52,101 nucleotides of DNA. It comes from Rhodobacter sp. GTDB lineage: Bacteria > Pseudomonadota > Alphaproteobacteria > Rhodobacterales > Rhodobacteraceae. Below are positions 8,103 to 17,229 of the stretch, piece after piece. A program made the position numbers and the translations under genes. Positions within the stretch are counted from its first letter, which is position 1, and every line of letters starts with the position of its first letter. The notes beneath the pieces are model-generated. The model was not told the origin of the DNA. It made no database searches and was given only the letters and a program-made list of their open reading frames with translations. Location of the stretch: the NCBI GenBank assembly GCA_013821825.1, contig PNJK01000020.1:1-52101 (forward strand), in the 5' to 3' direction.

Positions 8103-8202
8103 CGGGGTGTCCTCGTCGTTGGTTGCGGGGGCGCAACTCTGGGGGTTGTATGCTCTTGGGGCGGGGTTTACCCCAAAGTGCTGCACAGGGAAAGGTGGCG
8201 GA

Positions 8203-10395
8203 TTGGCGGACCGGGTCTATCAGTCGGGTGATCTGGTTGGCGTGCTCACGACCGAACCGCTGGGCCGGGTGCTGGACTATCGCGCACCGGAGGGCGGCTG
8301 CGGCGATGGCGATTTCGTCGAGGTGCCGCTGGGACCGCGCCGGGTGCCGGGCGTGGTCTGGGGGCCGGGGGAGGGGCGGTTTGATCCCTTGAGGATCCGG
8401 CCCGTCGGTCGGGTGCTGGACGCGCGGCCGATGCGGGCCGAATTGCGCAGCTTCCTTGCCCGGGCGGCGGACTATACCCTGACCCCCTTGTCCGCGATGC
8501 TGCGGCTGGCGACCCGGACGCCGGGGTTGGGCGATCCGCCCTCGATGCGCAGGGTTTACCGGCTTACGGGGGCGGTGCCGAACAGCCTGACCGATGCCCG
8601 GCATCGAGTGGTCGAGGCGCTGCGCGAGTTCGGGGCGGCGCCGGTGACGCTGTCGGAACTGGCCGAGGCGGCGGGGTGCGGCGCTTCGGTGGTCAAGGGA
8701 CTGGTCAGGCTTGGCGTGATCTCGGAGGAGGAGGCCCCCCGCGACTTGCCCTATCCGCGCCTGACCGCCGACCGCGTCTTGCGGCTGGAAGGCGATCAGG
8801 TGGCGGCGGGCGATGCGCTGGTCGCTGCTGTCGCCATGGGCGGCTATTCGGCGACGCTTTTGAAGGGAGTGACCGGGTCCGGCAAGACCGAGGTCTATCT
8901 GGAGGCCGTGGCCGAGACCCTGCGCGCCGGGCGGCAGGGGCTTGTCCTCCTGCCGGAAATCGCATTGACGGCGGAGTTCCTGACCAGGGTCGAGGCGCGT
9001 TTTGGTGCAAAGCCGGCGGAATGGCATTCCGGTGTCACGATGACCGAACGCCGCCGCTTGTGGCGCATGGTGGCGGAGGGCGAGGCGGGGCTGGTGGTCG
9101 GCGCACGGTCGGCCCTGTTCCTGCCGTTTCAGGACCTTGGCCTGATCGTCGTGGATGAGGAACACGACACTTCTTACAAGCAGGAAGATGGCGTCCTCTA
9201 CCATGCCCGCGACATGGCGGTGCTGCGTGCAGCGGTCACGGGTTGTCCTGTGGTGCTGGCCTCGGCCACGCCAAGTCTGGAAAGCTGGGCCAATGTCGAG
9301 GCTGGCAAATACCAGCGCCTTGACCTTGGCAGCCGCTTCGGGGCCGCCGACCTGCCCGAGATGCGCGCCATCGACATGCGCGCCGAACGGTTGGCCGGCG
9401 ACCGCTGGATTTCGCCGACGCTGGCGGGGAAAGTCGAAACCGTGCTGGAGCGCGGCGAACAGGCTCTGCTGTTCCTTAATCGCCGGGGCTTCGCGCCCGT
9501 CACCCTGTGCCGGGCCTGCGGGCATCAGGTCGGTTGCGATCACTGCGATGCACGAATGGTGGAACACCGGTTCCAGAAGCGCCTTGTCTGCCACCAGTGC
9601 GGCGCAACGAAACCGGTGCCGCCGGCCTGCCCGGCCTGTGGCGTCGAAGGCCGGATGGCCGCCGTCGGCCCGGGGGTGGAGCGGTTGGCCGAAGAGGTCG
9701 CCGCGCGGTTTCCCAAGGCGCGGGTGACGGTCCTGTCCTCGGATCTTTTCGGCTCAGCCCGCGCGCTGAAAGCCGCCATCGCCGATATTGCCAGCGGTGG
9801 CGCAGATATCATCATCGGCACCCAGATCGTCGCCAAGGGGCACAACTTCCCCCTGCTGACACTGGTCGGCGTGATCGACGCCGACCTTGGTTTGCAGGGT
9901 TCAGACCTGCGTGCCGCCGAACGCACTTTTCAGCTGATGCGGCAGGTCTCGGGCCGGGCAGGGCGCACCGCCGACCGCAAGGGTCAGGCCTGGCTTCAGA
10001 CCCACCAGCCGGAGCATCCGGTGATCCGGGCGATCCTTGGCGGCGATGAAGAGGCGTTCTGGGCCGCCGAGGCCGCCGAGCGCCGCAGCGCAGGCGTGCC
10101 GCCCTATGGCCGGATGGCCGGGATCATCCTGTCCTCGCCCGACGTGGGGCAGGTGTTTGACTTCGGGGCAGAGCTTGCCCGCCGCGACGGGCCGTTGCGC
10201 CGGATCGGCGCGCAGGTCTTCGGACCAGCGCCAGCCCCCATCGCCCGCGTCCGGGGCCGTCACCGGGTTCGGCTGCTGGTGAAGGCCGAGAAGACGGCGC
10301 CATTGCAGGCGGCGCTGGCGGAGTGGCTGGGGCAGTTCAAGCTGCCAAGGGATCTGCGGCTGGCGGTGGACATCGATCCGCAGAGTTTTCTTTGA
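8203..10395 (+). CDS. priA: Primosomal protein N' (replication restart helicase PriA)
   Basis: Superfamily 2 3'-to-5' DNA helicase that recognises stalled forks and reloads the replisome. 730 residues from a TTG at 8203 with AAAGG seven bases before it; this start gives the normal PriA length, whereas the open frame continues far upstream across the transaldolase gene. Walker A is GVTGSGKT (222-229) and the DEEH box is [12 protein letters not shown] (D318-H321). The zinc-binding insertion is present with paired cysteines in [13 protein letters not shown] and CHQCG...CPACG. Helicase motifs V-VI appear as [14 protein letters not shown] and QVSGRAGR. It is divergent from transaldolase and followed by a dispersed GC element. 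Confidence 0.96.
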   Translation: MADRVYQSGDLVGVLTTEPLGRVLDYRAPEGGCGDGDFVEVPLGPRRVPGVVWGPGEGRFDPLRIRPVGRVLDARPMRAELRSFLARAADYTLTPLSAMLRLATRTPGLGDPPSMRRVYRLTGAVPNSLTDARHRVVEALREFGAAPVTLSELAEAAGCGASVVKGLVRLGVISEEEAPRDLPYPRLTADRVLRLEGDQVAAGDALVAAVAMGGYSATLLKGVTGSGKTEVYLEAVAETLRAGRQGLVLLPEIALTAEFLTRVEARFGAKPAEWHSGVTMTERRRLWRMVAEGEAGLVVGARSALFLPFQDLGLIVVDEEHDTSYKQEDGVLYHARDMAVLRAAVTGCPVVLASATPSLESWANVEAGKYQRLDLGSRFGAADLPEMRAIDMRAERLAGDRWISPTLAGKVETVLERGEQALLFLNRRGFAPVTLCRACGHQVGCDHCDARMVEHRFQKRLVCHQCGATKPVPPACPACGVEGRMAAVGPGVERLAEEVAARFPKARVTVLSSDLFGSARALKAAIADIASGGADIIIGTQIVAKGHNFPLLTLVGVIDADLGLQGSDLRAAERTFQLMRQVSGRAGRTADRKGQAWLQTHQPEHPVIRAILGGDEEAFWAAEAAERRSAGVPPYGRMAGIILSSPDVGQVFDFGAELARRDGPLRRIGAQVFGPAPAPIARVRGRHRVRLLVKAEKTAPLQAALAEWLGQFKLPRDLRLAVDIDPQSFL

Positions 10396-10404
10396 GGTGC
10401 GGTG

Positions 10405-10476
10405 GCCCCCCCACCCTCTCCCTCCCCCACGGAGGGGGGAGGGAAGCGCTTTCCGGCCCGAGGGCGGTGCGGGTTG
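10405..10476. repeat. GC-rich dispersed hairpin element, copy 1 (after priA)
   Basis: A C-rich arm (CCCTCTCCCTCCCCC) pairs with a G-rich arm (GGGGGGAGGGA), then GCGCTTT, GGCCCG, GAGGGCGG and GGGTTG follow. The 19 bases 10434-10452 match 40633-40651 with one difference. Both copies start within about 15 bases of an upstream stop codon, so the element may serve as a terminator-like or REP-like structure. Confidence 0.7.
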
Positions 10477-10487
10477 AAGTGGCGGAT

Positions 10488-10521
10488 GCCTCCGGCGGGG
10501 ATATTCGGGAACAGGTGAAAG
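10488..10521. repeat. Diverged copy of the ATATTT dispersed element
   Basis: CCTCCGGCGGGGATATTC followed by GGGAACAGGTGAAAG. It resembles the 3' modules at 18365, 30049 and 33979 (CTCCG, GGGGATATTT, then a purine-rich tail). It lies in the 283-base gap between priA and the leftward SnoaL-like gene, where I see no gene. Confidence 0.5.
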
Positions 10522-10678
10522 GGCTGGCGGAGGCGGGAGAAGGCGGGCGCGCGGATTGTCCGGCTCGGAATGCCGAGGTCCGCTGACGGACGGCTTGGCG
10601 GGCTATCCGGCCATCTGGGTGTCGACCTCACGCAGGCAAAAAACGGCGTGCTCTGTCATCCCGCCCCTGAGAATGGTC

Positions 10679-11104
10679 CTAGTCGACCAACCCCAACTGC
10701 CGCGCAATTGTGGCGCTGTCATAATAGTCACGCCCTTCGACAACCATCCCGTCCTTTACACGCATCACCGAACAGTAGCGGACCTCGGCACGCTTGCCCG
10801 TCGGGGGGAAATCCCCGAGGCTTGACCGCAGTATCCCCGTGTGAGTGCCCGTGTTGCGAAATTCGACCGTAGCCCATTCTCCGCTCTGGCTAACGATGAC
10901 ATTTTCGACTTTGCAAAGGCCATCCGGAAATGCTTCGCGCCAACGATAGTAGTCGGCCTTGTAGGCATTCTTACCGGAAAGCTTTTCGCCGCGTGCGATA
11001 TCCTCGAAATCGCAGTCCTCAGCGATTACCTCCGCGCCTCGATCCGGGTCGCGCAAATCCCAGGACTCATGAAACTGGCGAACAGTTCTTTCGGTGGGGT
11101 GCAT
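10679..11104 (-). CDS. SnoaL-like / NTF2-fold protein
   Basis: 141 residues with the look of the SnoaL-like polyketide-cyclase or ester-cyclase superfamily: RQFHESWDLRDPDRGAEVIA, ADYYRWREAFPDG, SVMRVKDGMVVEGRDYYDS. Such proteins share the NTF2 alpha+beta cone fold and range from enzymes to ligand binders, so no substrate can be given. The ATG at 11104 has AGGGA at a suitable distance; the open frame extends 28 codons further but without a better site. It is divergent from the MFS gene and convergent with priA. Confidence 0.75.
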   Translation of the reverse strand: MHPTERTVRQFHESWDLRDPDRGAEVIAEDCDFEDIARGEKLSGKNAYKADYYRWREAFPDGLCKVENVIVSQSGEWATVEFRNTGTHTGILRSSLGDFPPTGKRAEVRYCSVMRVKDGMVVEGRDYYDSATIARQLGLVD

Positions 11105-11346
11105 TGGTCGCGATCCCTGGTAATCGTTCGAAGGCGCAGGTCGGGTCGACTTATAGCATGGAGTTTGCGACAAGTCCCTCGGCTTCAATCACAACCGAGC
11201 GCCGCGACGGATCATGACCGGTTTGGACTTCGTCCGGTCAATCGACGATAGAGCACTGTGCCGCGAGGCCTTTCGCCTCAGGTCAGGCTTGTGCCCCACG
11301 CAAGCTTTCGCTTTCCGTTGGTGCAAGGCGGGTGTATCGCGGAGCC

Positions 11347-12582
11347 ATGCCGCGCCCCCTGATGTCCCTGGCCGATAGCGCCCGACTGCCCCGCTGGCGC
11401 CGCCCCGAGGCGCTGCTTTACCTGATGGCGGCGGCGATGCCGCTGAGTTTCGCGACATGGTCGGCGCTTTTGAACAACTTCGTCATCGAGGTTGCCAGCT
11501 TTACCGGCAAGGAAATCGGCTGGCTGCACAGCGTGCGCGAGATTCCGGGCTTTCTGGCCATCGGGGTCATCCTGATCCTTCTGGTGCTGCGAGAGCAGGT
11601 GCTGGCCCTGCTTGCGCTGGGACTGCTGGGTGCCGCCTCGGCGGTCACGGCCTGGTTTCCCAGCTTTACCGGGCTGATGCTTACCACGCTGCTGTCGTCC
11701 ATCGGGTTCCACTATTTCGAGACGGTGAACCAGTCGTTGCAGCTGCAATGGACGCCCAGGGACCGCGCGCCTTTGGTGCTTGGCCGGATCGTGGCGGTGG
11801 GGGCCGGGGCTTCGCTTGCAACCTATGGCGCCATCGTTGCTCTGTGGGACGCGCTGGGGCTGGACTACAACACGGTCTACCTTGCTTCGGGCGGGCTGAC
11901 CCTTGCGATCGTCCTGTTCGCCGCCATCGCCTACCCGCAGTTCCAGTCGCCGCACGCGCAGCACCGCCACATGGTCTTGCGCCGCCGGTATTGGCTTTAC
12001 TATGCGCTTCAGTTCATGGCCGGGGCACGGCGGCAGATCTTCGTGGTCTTCGCGGGCTTCATGATGGTCGAACGCTTCGGGATGAAGGTCAGCGAGATTA
12101 CCATGCTTTTGATGCTGAACTATCTGATCAACATGGCCGTTGCCCCGGCGATGGGCCGGGCGCTGGGGCGATACGGCGAACGCAAGGTCATGGGGTTCGA
12201 ATACATCGGCCTCACGCTGGTCTTCCTGGCCTATGGCGGGCTTTACTGGTTCGGCTGGGGGCTGGTCGTGGCCAGTGGTCTTTACATCCTGGACCAGCTG
12301 TTTTTCGCGCTGTCCTTCAGCCTGAAGACCTACTTCCAGAAGATCGCCGACCCGCGCGACATCGCGCCCACGGCGGCGGTTGCCTTTACGATCAACCATA
12401 TCGCGGCGGTCTTCCTGCCGGCGGCGCTGGGGATCCTCTGGGCGACCTCGCCCGACTACGTCTTCATGCTGGGGGCGGCGATGGCGCTGGTGGCCTTCGG
12501 CCTCGTCTGCCTGATCCCGCGCCGCCCCGAACCGGGATACGAGACCATCCTGTCGCGCGGACTGCCGCAACCGGCCGAATAG
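11347..12582 (+). CDS. Major facilitator superfamily transporter
   Basis: About 411 residues with roughly 11-12 hydrophobic helices and a cytoplasmic-type loop in the middle (QSPHAQHRHMVLRRRYW). The repeated pattern of the two halves and the loop ALGRYGERKVMGFEY, similar to the MFS helix 2-3 loop, support the call. There is no clue to the substrate; neighbours do not help. In-frame GTG 11332 and ATG 11347 are both possible starts and neither has a well-placed ribosome-binding site, so the first few residues are uncertain. It is followed 60 bases later by msrA. Confidence 0.85.
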   Translation: MPRPLMSLADSARLPRWRRPEALLYLMAAAMPLSFATWSALLNNFVIEVASFTGKEIGWLHSVREIPGFLAIGVILILLVLREQVLALLALGLLGAASAVTAWFPSFTGLMLTTLLSSIGFHYFETVNQSLQLQWTPRDRAPLVLGRIVAVGAGASLATYGAIVALWDALGLDYNTVYLASGGLTLAIVLFAAIAYPQFQSPHAQHRHMVLRRRYWLYYALQFMAGARRQIFVVFAGFMMVERFGMKVSEITMLLMLNYLINMAVAPAMGRALGRYGERKVMGFEYIGLTLVFLAYGGLYWFGWGLVVASGLYILDQLFFALSFSLKTYFQKIADPRDIAPTAAVAFTINHIAAVFLPAALGILWATSPDYVFMLGAAMALVAFGLVCLIPRRPEPGYETILSRGLPQPAE

Positions 12583-12642
12583 GCCGCCTCTGGCGGCGGG
12601 CCGCTGCCGCATTATATTCCCGTGCGACACAAGGAGAGATTG

Positions 12643-13290
12643 ATGTTCTTCACCCGCAGCAAGATGGAAATGGTCACCCCCGACAATGCCCTGCCCGGGC
12701 GCCCTGATCCCCTTCCCACGGCCGAGACGCATTTCTTGTCCGGCATCCCGCTGAATTCCCCTGTGCCCGAAGGCATGGAGGAGGCGATGTTCGGCATGGG
12801 CTGTTTCTGGGGGGTGGAGCGCAAGTTCTGGCAGGTTCCCGGCGTCTGGCTGACCATGGTCGGCTATGCGGGCGGTTTCACGCCGAATCCGACCTACAAG
12901 GAAACCTGCACCCAGTTGACCGGTCACAACGAGGTGGTGCGGGTGATCTTTGACCCGAAGATCATCAGCTATGACGGCCTGCTCAAGCTGTTCTGGGAAG
13001 GGCATGACCCGACCCAAGGCATGCGGCAGGGCAACGACGTGGGGTCCACCTACCGTTCGGGGATCTACACCTATACGGACGCGCAGCAGGCTGCGGCGAA
13101 ATCCTCGAAGGCGACCTATGCCGAGCGTCTGGACTCCGCCGGCTATGGCGCTATCACGACCGAAATCCTGCCGGCCCCGGTGTTCTATTTTGCCGAAGAC
13201 TACCATCAGCAATATCTGGCCAAGAACCCCGATGGCTATTGCGGCATCGGTGGCACTGGCGTGACCTGCCCTATCGGCCTGGCTGTCTGA
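12643..13290 (+). CDS. msrA: Peptide-methionine (S)-S-oxide reductase MsrA
   Basis: Repairs the S epimer of methionine sulfoxide in proteins. 215 residues. The active-site motif GCFWG is at 53-57 with catalytic C54. Other family blocks are [46 protein letters not shown] and [21 protein letters not shown], the last holding the resolving cysteines. ATG 12643 is preceded by AAGGAGAG at a good distance, so the in-frame ATG seven codons upstream is not used. No msrB is adjacent. Confidence 0.95.
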   Translation: MFFTRSKMEMVTPDNALPGRPDPLPTAETHFLSGIPLNSPVPEGMEEAMFGMGCFWGVERKFWQVPGVWLTMVGYAGGFTPNPTYKETCTQLTGHNEVVRVIFDPKIISYDGLLKLFWEGHDPTQGMRQGNDVGSTYRSGIYTYTDAQQAAAKSSKATYAERLDSAGYGAITTEILPAPVFYFAEDYHQQYLAKNPDGYCGIGGTGVTCPIGLAV

Positions 13291-13361
13291 CCCCGGTTTT
13301 CCTTGGTCTTTCTGTCGGCGCATGCTGAGATGCAGGTCAGCCAGCCGGGAGGGTCGGATCA

Positions 13362-13952
13362 ATGCCGTCAGCACTGGAGGAAATGCGCGCGCGCATGGCC
13401 GAGCTGCAGCAGCGGCTGGAAGATGACATGTCCGCTGCCCGCGACCGGTTTTCCTACCGGCTTGAACGGGAGCGCGCGGTCTTTGATGTCGAAGTGGTTG
13501 CGCGCCACCGCGCCGCACGGGTCCGGTTCTGGGAATTCCTGCGCCACACCCGGCCGCTGGTGGTGCTGACCGCGCCGTTCATCTATGTGCTGATCCTGCC
13601 CTTCGTCCTGCTTGATCTGATGGTCAGCCTGTATCAGGCGGTCTGCTTTCCGGTCTACGGCATCGCCAGGGTCCGGCGCAGGGATCACATCGTGATCGAC
13701 CGTCACCTTCTGCACTATCTCAACTGGCTGCAAAAGCTGAACTGCCTTTACTGCAGCTATGTCAACGGCCTCATCTCCTACATCCGCGAGATCGCGGCGC
13801 GGACCGAGCAGTACTGGTGCCCGATCAAGCATTCGCGCCGCGCGGCGGGGCTGCATGAGCGCCACGCCGATTTCATCGACTACGGCGATGCGAAAGGCTG
13901 GCGGACCGAGCTTGAAGCGCTGCGCGACAAGCTTGGGCCGCCACGGGCTTGA
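13362..13952 (+). CDS. Membrane protein with CxxC and CPxxH motifs, unknown function
   Basis: 196 residues with a strong GGGAGGGT ribosome-binding site. Residues 1-55 are charged and probably a coiled coil (EEMRARMAELQQRLEDD). Residues 65-100 are hydrophobic and could form one long or two short membrane helices. The C-terminal part has C128 and C131 in NCLYCSY, then C153 and H157 in YWCPIKH, plus H165 and H168. This Cys/His pattern on the far side of the membrane segment suggests a metal or cofactor site. I do not recognise a named family. The stop codon coincides with the start of a six-copy 15-base tandem repeat. Confidence 0.75.
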   Translation: MPSALEEMRARMAELQQRLEDDMSAARDRFSYRLERERAVFDVEVVARHRAARVRFWEFLRHTRPLVVLTAPFIYVLILPFVLLDLMVSLYQAVCFPVYGIARVRRRDHIVIDRHLLHYLNWLQKLNCLYCSYVNGLISYIREIAARTEQYWCPIKHSRRAAGLHERHADFIDYGDAKGWRTELEALRDKLGPPRA

Positions 13953-14040
13953 AGACGGGGTGCCGGAAGACGGGGTGCCAGAAGACGGGGTGCCGGAAGA
14001 CGGGGTGCCGGAAGACGGGGTGCCGGAAGACGGGGTGCTT
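13951..14040. repeat. Six-copy 15-base tandem repeat
   Basis: Six back-to-back units of GAAGACGGGGTGCCG; unit 2 ends CCA and unit 6 ends CTT, the others are identical. The first two bases are the last two of the preceding gene's TGA stop. The array lies between the stop of the membrane protein gene and the prmA start, 56 bases short of the latter. In one forward frame it would read (EDGVP)n, but I see no start that would use it. Confidence 0.95.
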
Positions 14041-14096
14041 GACGGCGGGACACGGTGCCCCTATCGCGGCCCGAACCGCCAAAGGATGCCAGTCCC

Positions 14097-14975
14097 ATGC
14101 CCACTTACTCTGCCCTGACAATGTTGACCGGCGAGGAGGCTGCCCGCGCGCTTGCCGCAGCGATCGAACGCATGCAGCCAGAGCCGATCGGCGTTGGCGT
14201 GTTCGAGATCGAGGACGGGTCCGGTCTGTGGGAAGTCGGCAGCTATTTCATGGAGCCGCCGGACGAGGTGATGCTGGAGGTTCTGGCAGTCGCCTTTGGT
14301 GCGCGGTCCTTTGCCCTGTCCGAACTGCCCGAGATTGACTGGGTGGCCAAGGTCCGGCGCGAGCTGTCGCCGGTCGAGGCCGGGCGGTTCTTCGTCTTCG
14401 GCAGCCACGATGCGGACAAGGTGCCGACCGACGCGGGACGCGTGCCCTTGCAGATCGAGGCGACGGTGGCCTTCGGCACCGGGCACCACGGCACCACGCT
14501 GGGCTGTCTGCGGGCCTTCGACCGTCTGCTTGCCGCTGGGGAGCGTCCCGCAAGGGTCGCCGACATCGGTTGCGGCACGGCGGTGCTTGCGATGGCTGCC
14601 GCAGCGACGCTGCCTGACGCGCTTGTCATCGCCAGTGACATTGACCGGGTCGCGGTGGATGTTGCCGAGGCCAATGTCGCGATCAACGGGCTGCAGGGCC
14701 GGGTCGAATGCCTTGAGGCCGCCGGCCTGGATCATCCTCGGCTGCGCGCTGCGGCGCCCTATGACCTTATCTTTGCCAATATCCTGAAGGGGCCACTGAT
14801 CGAACTCGCCCCTGGAATCGCCAGCCAGCTTGCAACCGGCGGGAGATCGATTCTATCTGGTCTACTCGCTGTGCAGGCAGAGGCTGTCACCGCTGCTTAC
14901 GTCGCGGCAGGGCTTTGTCTTCAAGATCGCGACGATATCGGGGAATGGTCCACGCTTGTGCTACAAAAGTCCTGA
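14097..14975 (+). CDS. prmA: Ribosomal protein L11 methyltransferase-like protein
   Basis: S-adenosylmethionine-dependent methyltransferase of the PrmA family, which methylates ribosomal protein L11. 292 residues. The family blocks are present: FGTGHHGTT (126-134), the SAM-binding VADIGCGTAVLAMAA with GCG at 158-160, and DLIFANILKGPL, matching the catalytic NPxY-like region of PrmA. The ATG at 14097 (MPTYSALTML) has AAAGGA about ten bases before it. The frame is open 14 codons further upstream, towards the tandem repeat, but that stretch does not look conserved. Confidence 0.92.
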   Translation: MPTYSALTMLTGEEAARALAAAIERMQPEPIGVGVFEIEDGSGLWEVGSYFMEPPDEVMLEVLAVAFGARSFALSELPEIDWVAKVRRELSPVEAGRFFVFGSHDADKVPTDAGRVPLQIEATVAFGTGHHGTTLGCLRAFDRLLAAGERPARVADIGCGTAVLAMAAAATLPDALVIASDIDRVAVDVAEANVAINGLQGRVECLEAAGLDHPRLRAAAPYDLIFANILKGPLIELAPGIASQLATGGRSILSGLLAVQAEAVTAAYVAAGLCLQDRDDIGEWSTLVLQKS

Positions 14976-15097
14976 AATCGTGGACAATCAGTGACTCAGA
15001 CCCGCCAGGCAATTGAAGTCAGGAAACGTGCCGCATTTCTGCCATAAAACCGCGGCATCAATGACTGATTGCAGAGCTGCTACTCTGGGTGGACATC

Positions 15098-15445
15098 ATG
15101 TGGGTTGATCCCAATCTTAACGAATTTTACAGCCGCGTTTCGCGGATCGAGAAATCGCACGCGAAAGGCTACGGCTTCGAAGCCTCTGGCACGCTGGGCC
15201 GAAAAGCTTCGTCACGGGCGGGGGCGCGGACGTTCAAGGTCCTGAAGCCGCTGGCTTTGGCGCTGTTGATCGGTGTCGGTCTGAAGGGCGTGATCCATTA
15301 CTATATCGGCGCACAGACCTACGAAAGCAGGGTCAGTGCCTTGGCGGCAGGGGCCGGGTTCGACCCGGTTGGCGCCTGGCTGATGCAGGCCGATCCGGCG
15401 ACGCTGTTCGTGTCCAGCCAACTGCAGAGCATTCTGCCGCGCTGA
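15098..15445 (+). CDS. Small single-TM hypothetical protein
   Basis: 115 residues beginning MWVDPNLNEFYSRVSRIEKSH. One hydrophobic segment lies at about 50-68 (VLKPLALALLIGVGLKGVIHYY); the remainder is soluble and the tail reads LFVSSQLQSILPR. I recognise this as a type of conserved hypothetical seen in Rhodobacterales but know no function. A GTG at 15089 is an alternative start three codons earlier. A strong hairpin terminator follows the stop by about 20 bases, which supports a real, independently ended transcript. Confidence 0.7.
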   Translation: MWVDPNLNEFYSRVSRIEKSHAKGYGFEASGTLGRKASSRAGARTFKVLKPLALALLIGVGLKGVIHYYIGAQTYESRVSALAAGAGFDPVGAWLMQADPATLFVSSQLQSILPR

Positions 15446-15467
15446 TCTGGCCGCAGGCCAAAAACGG

Positions 15468-15497
15468 AAAAGGCCGCATCCTGCGATGCGGCCTTTT
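15468..15497. terminator. Bidirectional intrinsic terminator
   Basis: Perfect 13-base stem AAAAGGCCGCATC, loop CTGC, GATGCGGCCTTTT. It sits between the convergent one-TM gene and the DUF1127 gene and has T-runs in both directions, so it can end both transcripts. Confidence 0.93.
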
Positions 15498-15524
15498 GGC
15501 ATTCCTTGGATTCCCTTTGGCCGA

Positions 15525-15728
15525 TCAGCGGCCAAGAAACTCAATGTCACCGCGGCACAGGCCGATATCATCAAGCTCGCGGTCGGAAAGCTTGTTCAGC
15601 GCCTTGCGGGTGATGCGCGCATCATTCCAGGCCGAAAGAACGCCGAATACGTTCGAAAGGCCATTGATGGCACGGTAAGTGGTGATGGCGCCAAAGGGCG
15701 CCGGGCGGGTCGTCTCGACAGCGGCCAT
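15525..15728 (-). CDS. DUF1127 domain small protein
   Basis: 67 residues. The C-terminal half carries the DUF1127 signature: an Arg/Asn-rich helix and LNKLSDRELDDIGLCRGDIEF, close to the family consensus LxxLsDReLaDIGLsRxDI. Family members are small basic proteins; some act in RNA turnover and stress or phosphate responses. ATG 15728 has AAGGATG eight bases before it. Its upstream region is shared with ruvC and contains several short palindromes and direct repeats. Confidence 0.9.
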   Translation of the reverse strand: MAAVETTRPAPFGAITTYRAINGLSNVFGVLSAWNDARITRKALNKLSDRELDDIGLCRGDIEFLGR

Positions 15729-16048
15729 GGCTTGCATCCTTGTTCTCATACTGCACAAATCGAAGGCTTATTCCTTCATGCAATGTCAAATAGACTTGCT
15801 GCATGTGCAAAACAAGGTGAGACAAAGCATGGCCGCAATGCAGCCATTGCATGTCTGGTGTCGAAAATATGGCATCTTTTTCAGTGCGTTCCCGGCTTGG
15901 CAGCGGCGCGCGTCGGATTTCTGCTGCAGGTGGTCGTTTTCTGCAAGTGCAAAATGAGCCGACGATCACCGCGGGGGCTGTGGAAAGCCATTGGCGGATG
16001 TTCGCTTTTCGTGCTAATTCCGGACCAAGATCAAGAAACGGGGGCAGG
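15729..16048. other. Divergent regulatory region between DUF1127 and ruvC
   Basis: 320 bases with no gene. Visible structure: a perfect palindrome GCAATG-CAGC-CATTGC (15835-15850); CATGCAATG at 15777-15785 and its inverse CATTGCATG at 15845-15853; a direct repeat CTGCATGTGCAAAA (15799-15812) and CTGCAAGTGCAAAA (15941-15954). These could be regulator sites for the DUF1127 gene. The region is more A/T-rich than average and probably contains both promoters, but I cannot place them confidently. Confidence 0.55.
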
Positions 16049-16558
16049 ATGCGCGTGATCGGGATCGATCCGGGGTTGCGGAACCTGGGCTGGGGCGTGA
16101 TCGACGTGGACGGCTCGCGCCTGACCCATGTCGCGAACGGCATCTGCCATTCGGATGGCGAAGACGGGGATCTGGCGACGCGGCTGCTGAGCCTGCATGT
16201 CCAGTTGACGGCCGTCCTGCGCGACCATGACCCCCAGGCGGCCGCCGTGGAGCATACCTTCGTCAACAAGGATGCCGTCGCCACATTGAAGCTGGGGCAG
16301 GCGCGGGGGATAGCGTTGCTGGTTCCGGCGCAGTTCGGCCTGACGGTCGGGGAATACGCGCCGAACGCGGTGAAGAAGACCGTGGTCGGCGTCGGCCATG
16401 CTGCCAAAGTGCAGGTCGATCACATGGTCAAGCTGCATCTGCCGGGGGTGAAGATCGCGGGACCGGACGCGGCGGATGCGCTGGCCGTGGCAATCTGCCA
16501 TGCGCACCACCTGCAATCCGCGGGCCGGCTGCAGGCGGCGCTGAGGGCGGCCGGATGA
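16049..16558 (+). CDS. ruvC: Holliday junction endonuclease RuvC
   Basis: Dimeric RNase-H-fold nuclease that cuts four-way DNA junctions symmetrically. 169 residues from ATG 16049 ([16 protein letters not shown]). The four catalytic acids are present: D7, E68 (VEHTFVN), D140 and D143 ([16 protein letters not shown]). The frame is open a further 66 codons upstream but the conserved protein begins here. The stop overlaps the ruvA start by four bases, so the three ruv genes are translated from one message. Confidence 0.97.
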   Translation: MRVIGIDPGLRNLGWGVIDVDGSRLTHVANGICHSDGEDGDLATRLLSLHVQLTAVLRDHDPQAAAVEHTFVNKDAVATLKLGQARGIALLVPAQFGLTVGEYAPNAVKKTVVGVGHAAKVQVDHMVKLHLPGVKIAGPDAADALAVAICHAHHLQSAGRLQAALRAAG

Positions 16559-17226
16559 TCGGTCGCATTTCCGGACGGCTGGACTGGCGCGGGTCGGACC
16601 ATGTGCTGATCGACGTGCGCGGCGTGGGTTACATCGTGCATGTCAGCGACCGGACCCTGTCGGGGATGCCCCGGCTGGGCGAGGCGGTCAGTCTTTATAC
16701 CGACCTTCTGGTGCGCGAGGATCTGCTGCAGCTGTTCGGTTTTCCGACGATGCTGGAAAAGGAATGGCACAAGCTTCTGACGACGGTGCAGGGCGTCGGC
16801 GCCAAGGCCGCGATGTCGATCCTTGGCACGCTCGGCGCGGAGGGCGTGGGCCGGGCGATCACGCTTGGCGATGCCCGCGCTGTGCAGGCGGCCCCCGGCG
16901 TCGGTCCGAAACTGGCGCAGCGGATCATCCTGGAGCTCAAGGCCAAGGCGCCGGGGGTGATGGCCGCCGGTGTCGGGCTGGCCAGCAGGGCGGTCGCCGA
17001 TGATCTGGTGATCGAGGACGCTCCGTCAGCGAAAAGACCTGTCAGGGTGGATGAGGGCGCCACCCGGCGCGCGGCTGCGGCCGCCGATGCGCTTTCGGCG
17101 CTTTTGAACCTTGGCTACGGCCAGTCCGACGCGGCGCAGGCGGTGGCGACCATCGCGGGCGACCAGCCCGAGGCCGACACCGCCAGCCTGATCCGCGCCA
17201 GCCTGAAACTTCTGGCGCCGAGGTAA
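16555..17226 (+). CDS. ruvA: Holliday junction branch migration protein RuvA
   Basis: Tetrameric junction-binding subunit that positions RuvB motors. 223 residues: N-terminal OB domain ([13 protein letters not shown], then [14 protein letters not shown]), helix-hairpin-helix motifs [14 protein letters not shown] and [17 protein letters not shown], a flexible linker around 135-165, and the small C-terminal RuvB-binding domain ([20 protein letters not shown]). The ATG overlaps the ruvC stop, and ruvB begins four bases after its own stop. Confidence 0.97.
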   Translation: MIGRISGRLDWRGSDHVLIDVRGVGYIVHVSDRTLSGMPRLGEAVSLYTDLLVREDLLQLFGFPTMLEKEWHKLLTTVQGVGAKAAMSILGTLGAEGVGRAITLGDARAVQAAPGVGPKLAQRIILELKAKAPGVMAAGVGLASRAVADDLVIEDAPSAKRPVRVDEGATRRAAAAADALSALLNLGYGQSDAAQAVATIAGDQPEADTASLIRASLKLLAPR

Positions 17227-17229
17227 GGC

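Noticed and set aside
7765-8202. N-terminal extension of PriA by 146 residues
   Set aside because: The extension overlaps the transaldolase gene on the other strand; TTG 8203 has a ribosome-binding site and gives normal PriA length.
9540-9926. Minus-strand frames within priA
   Set aside because: Shadow frames of the PriA zinc and helicase domain; no independent evidence.
11278-13518. 746-codon minus-strand frame over the MFS, msrA and following gene
   Set aside because: His/Gln/Arg/Pro-rich composition typical of an antisense shadow, and it spans three well-supported genes.
13951-14040. CRISPR array
   Set aside because: Units are 15 bases, directly adjacent with no spacers; it is a simple tandem repeat.
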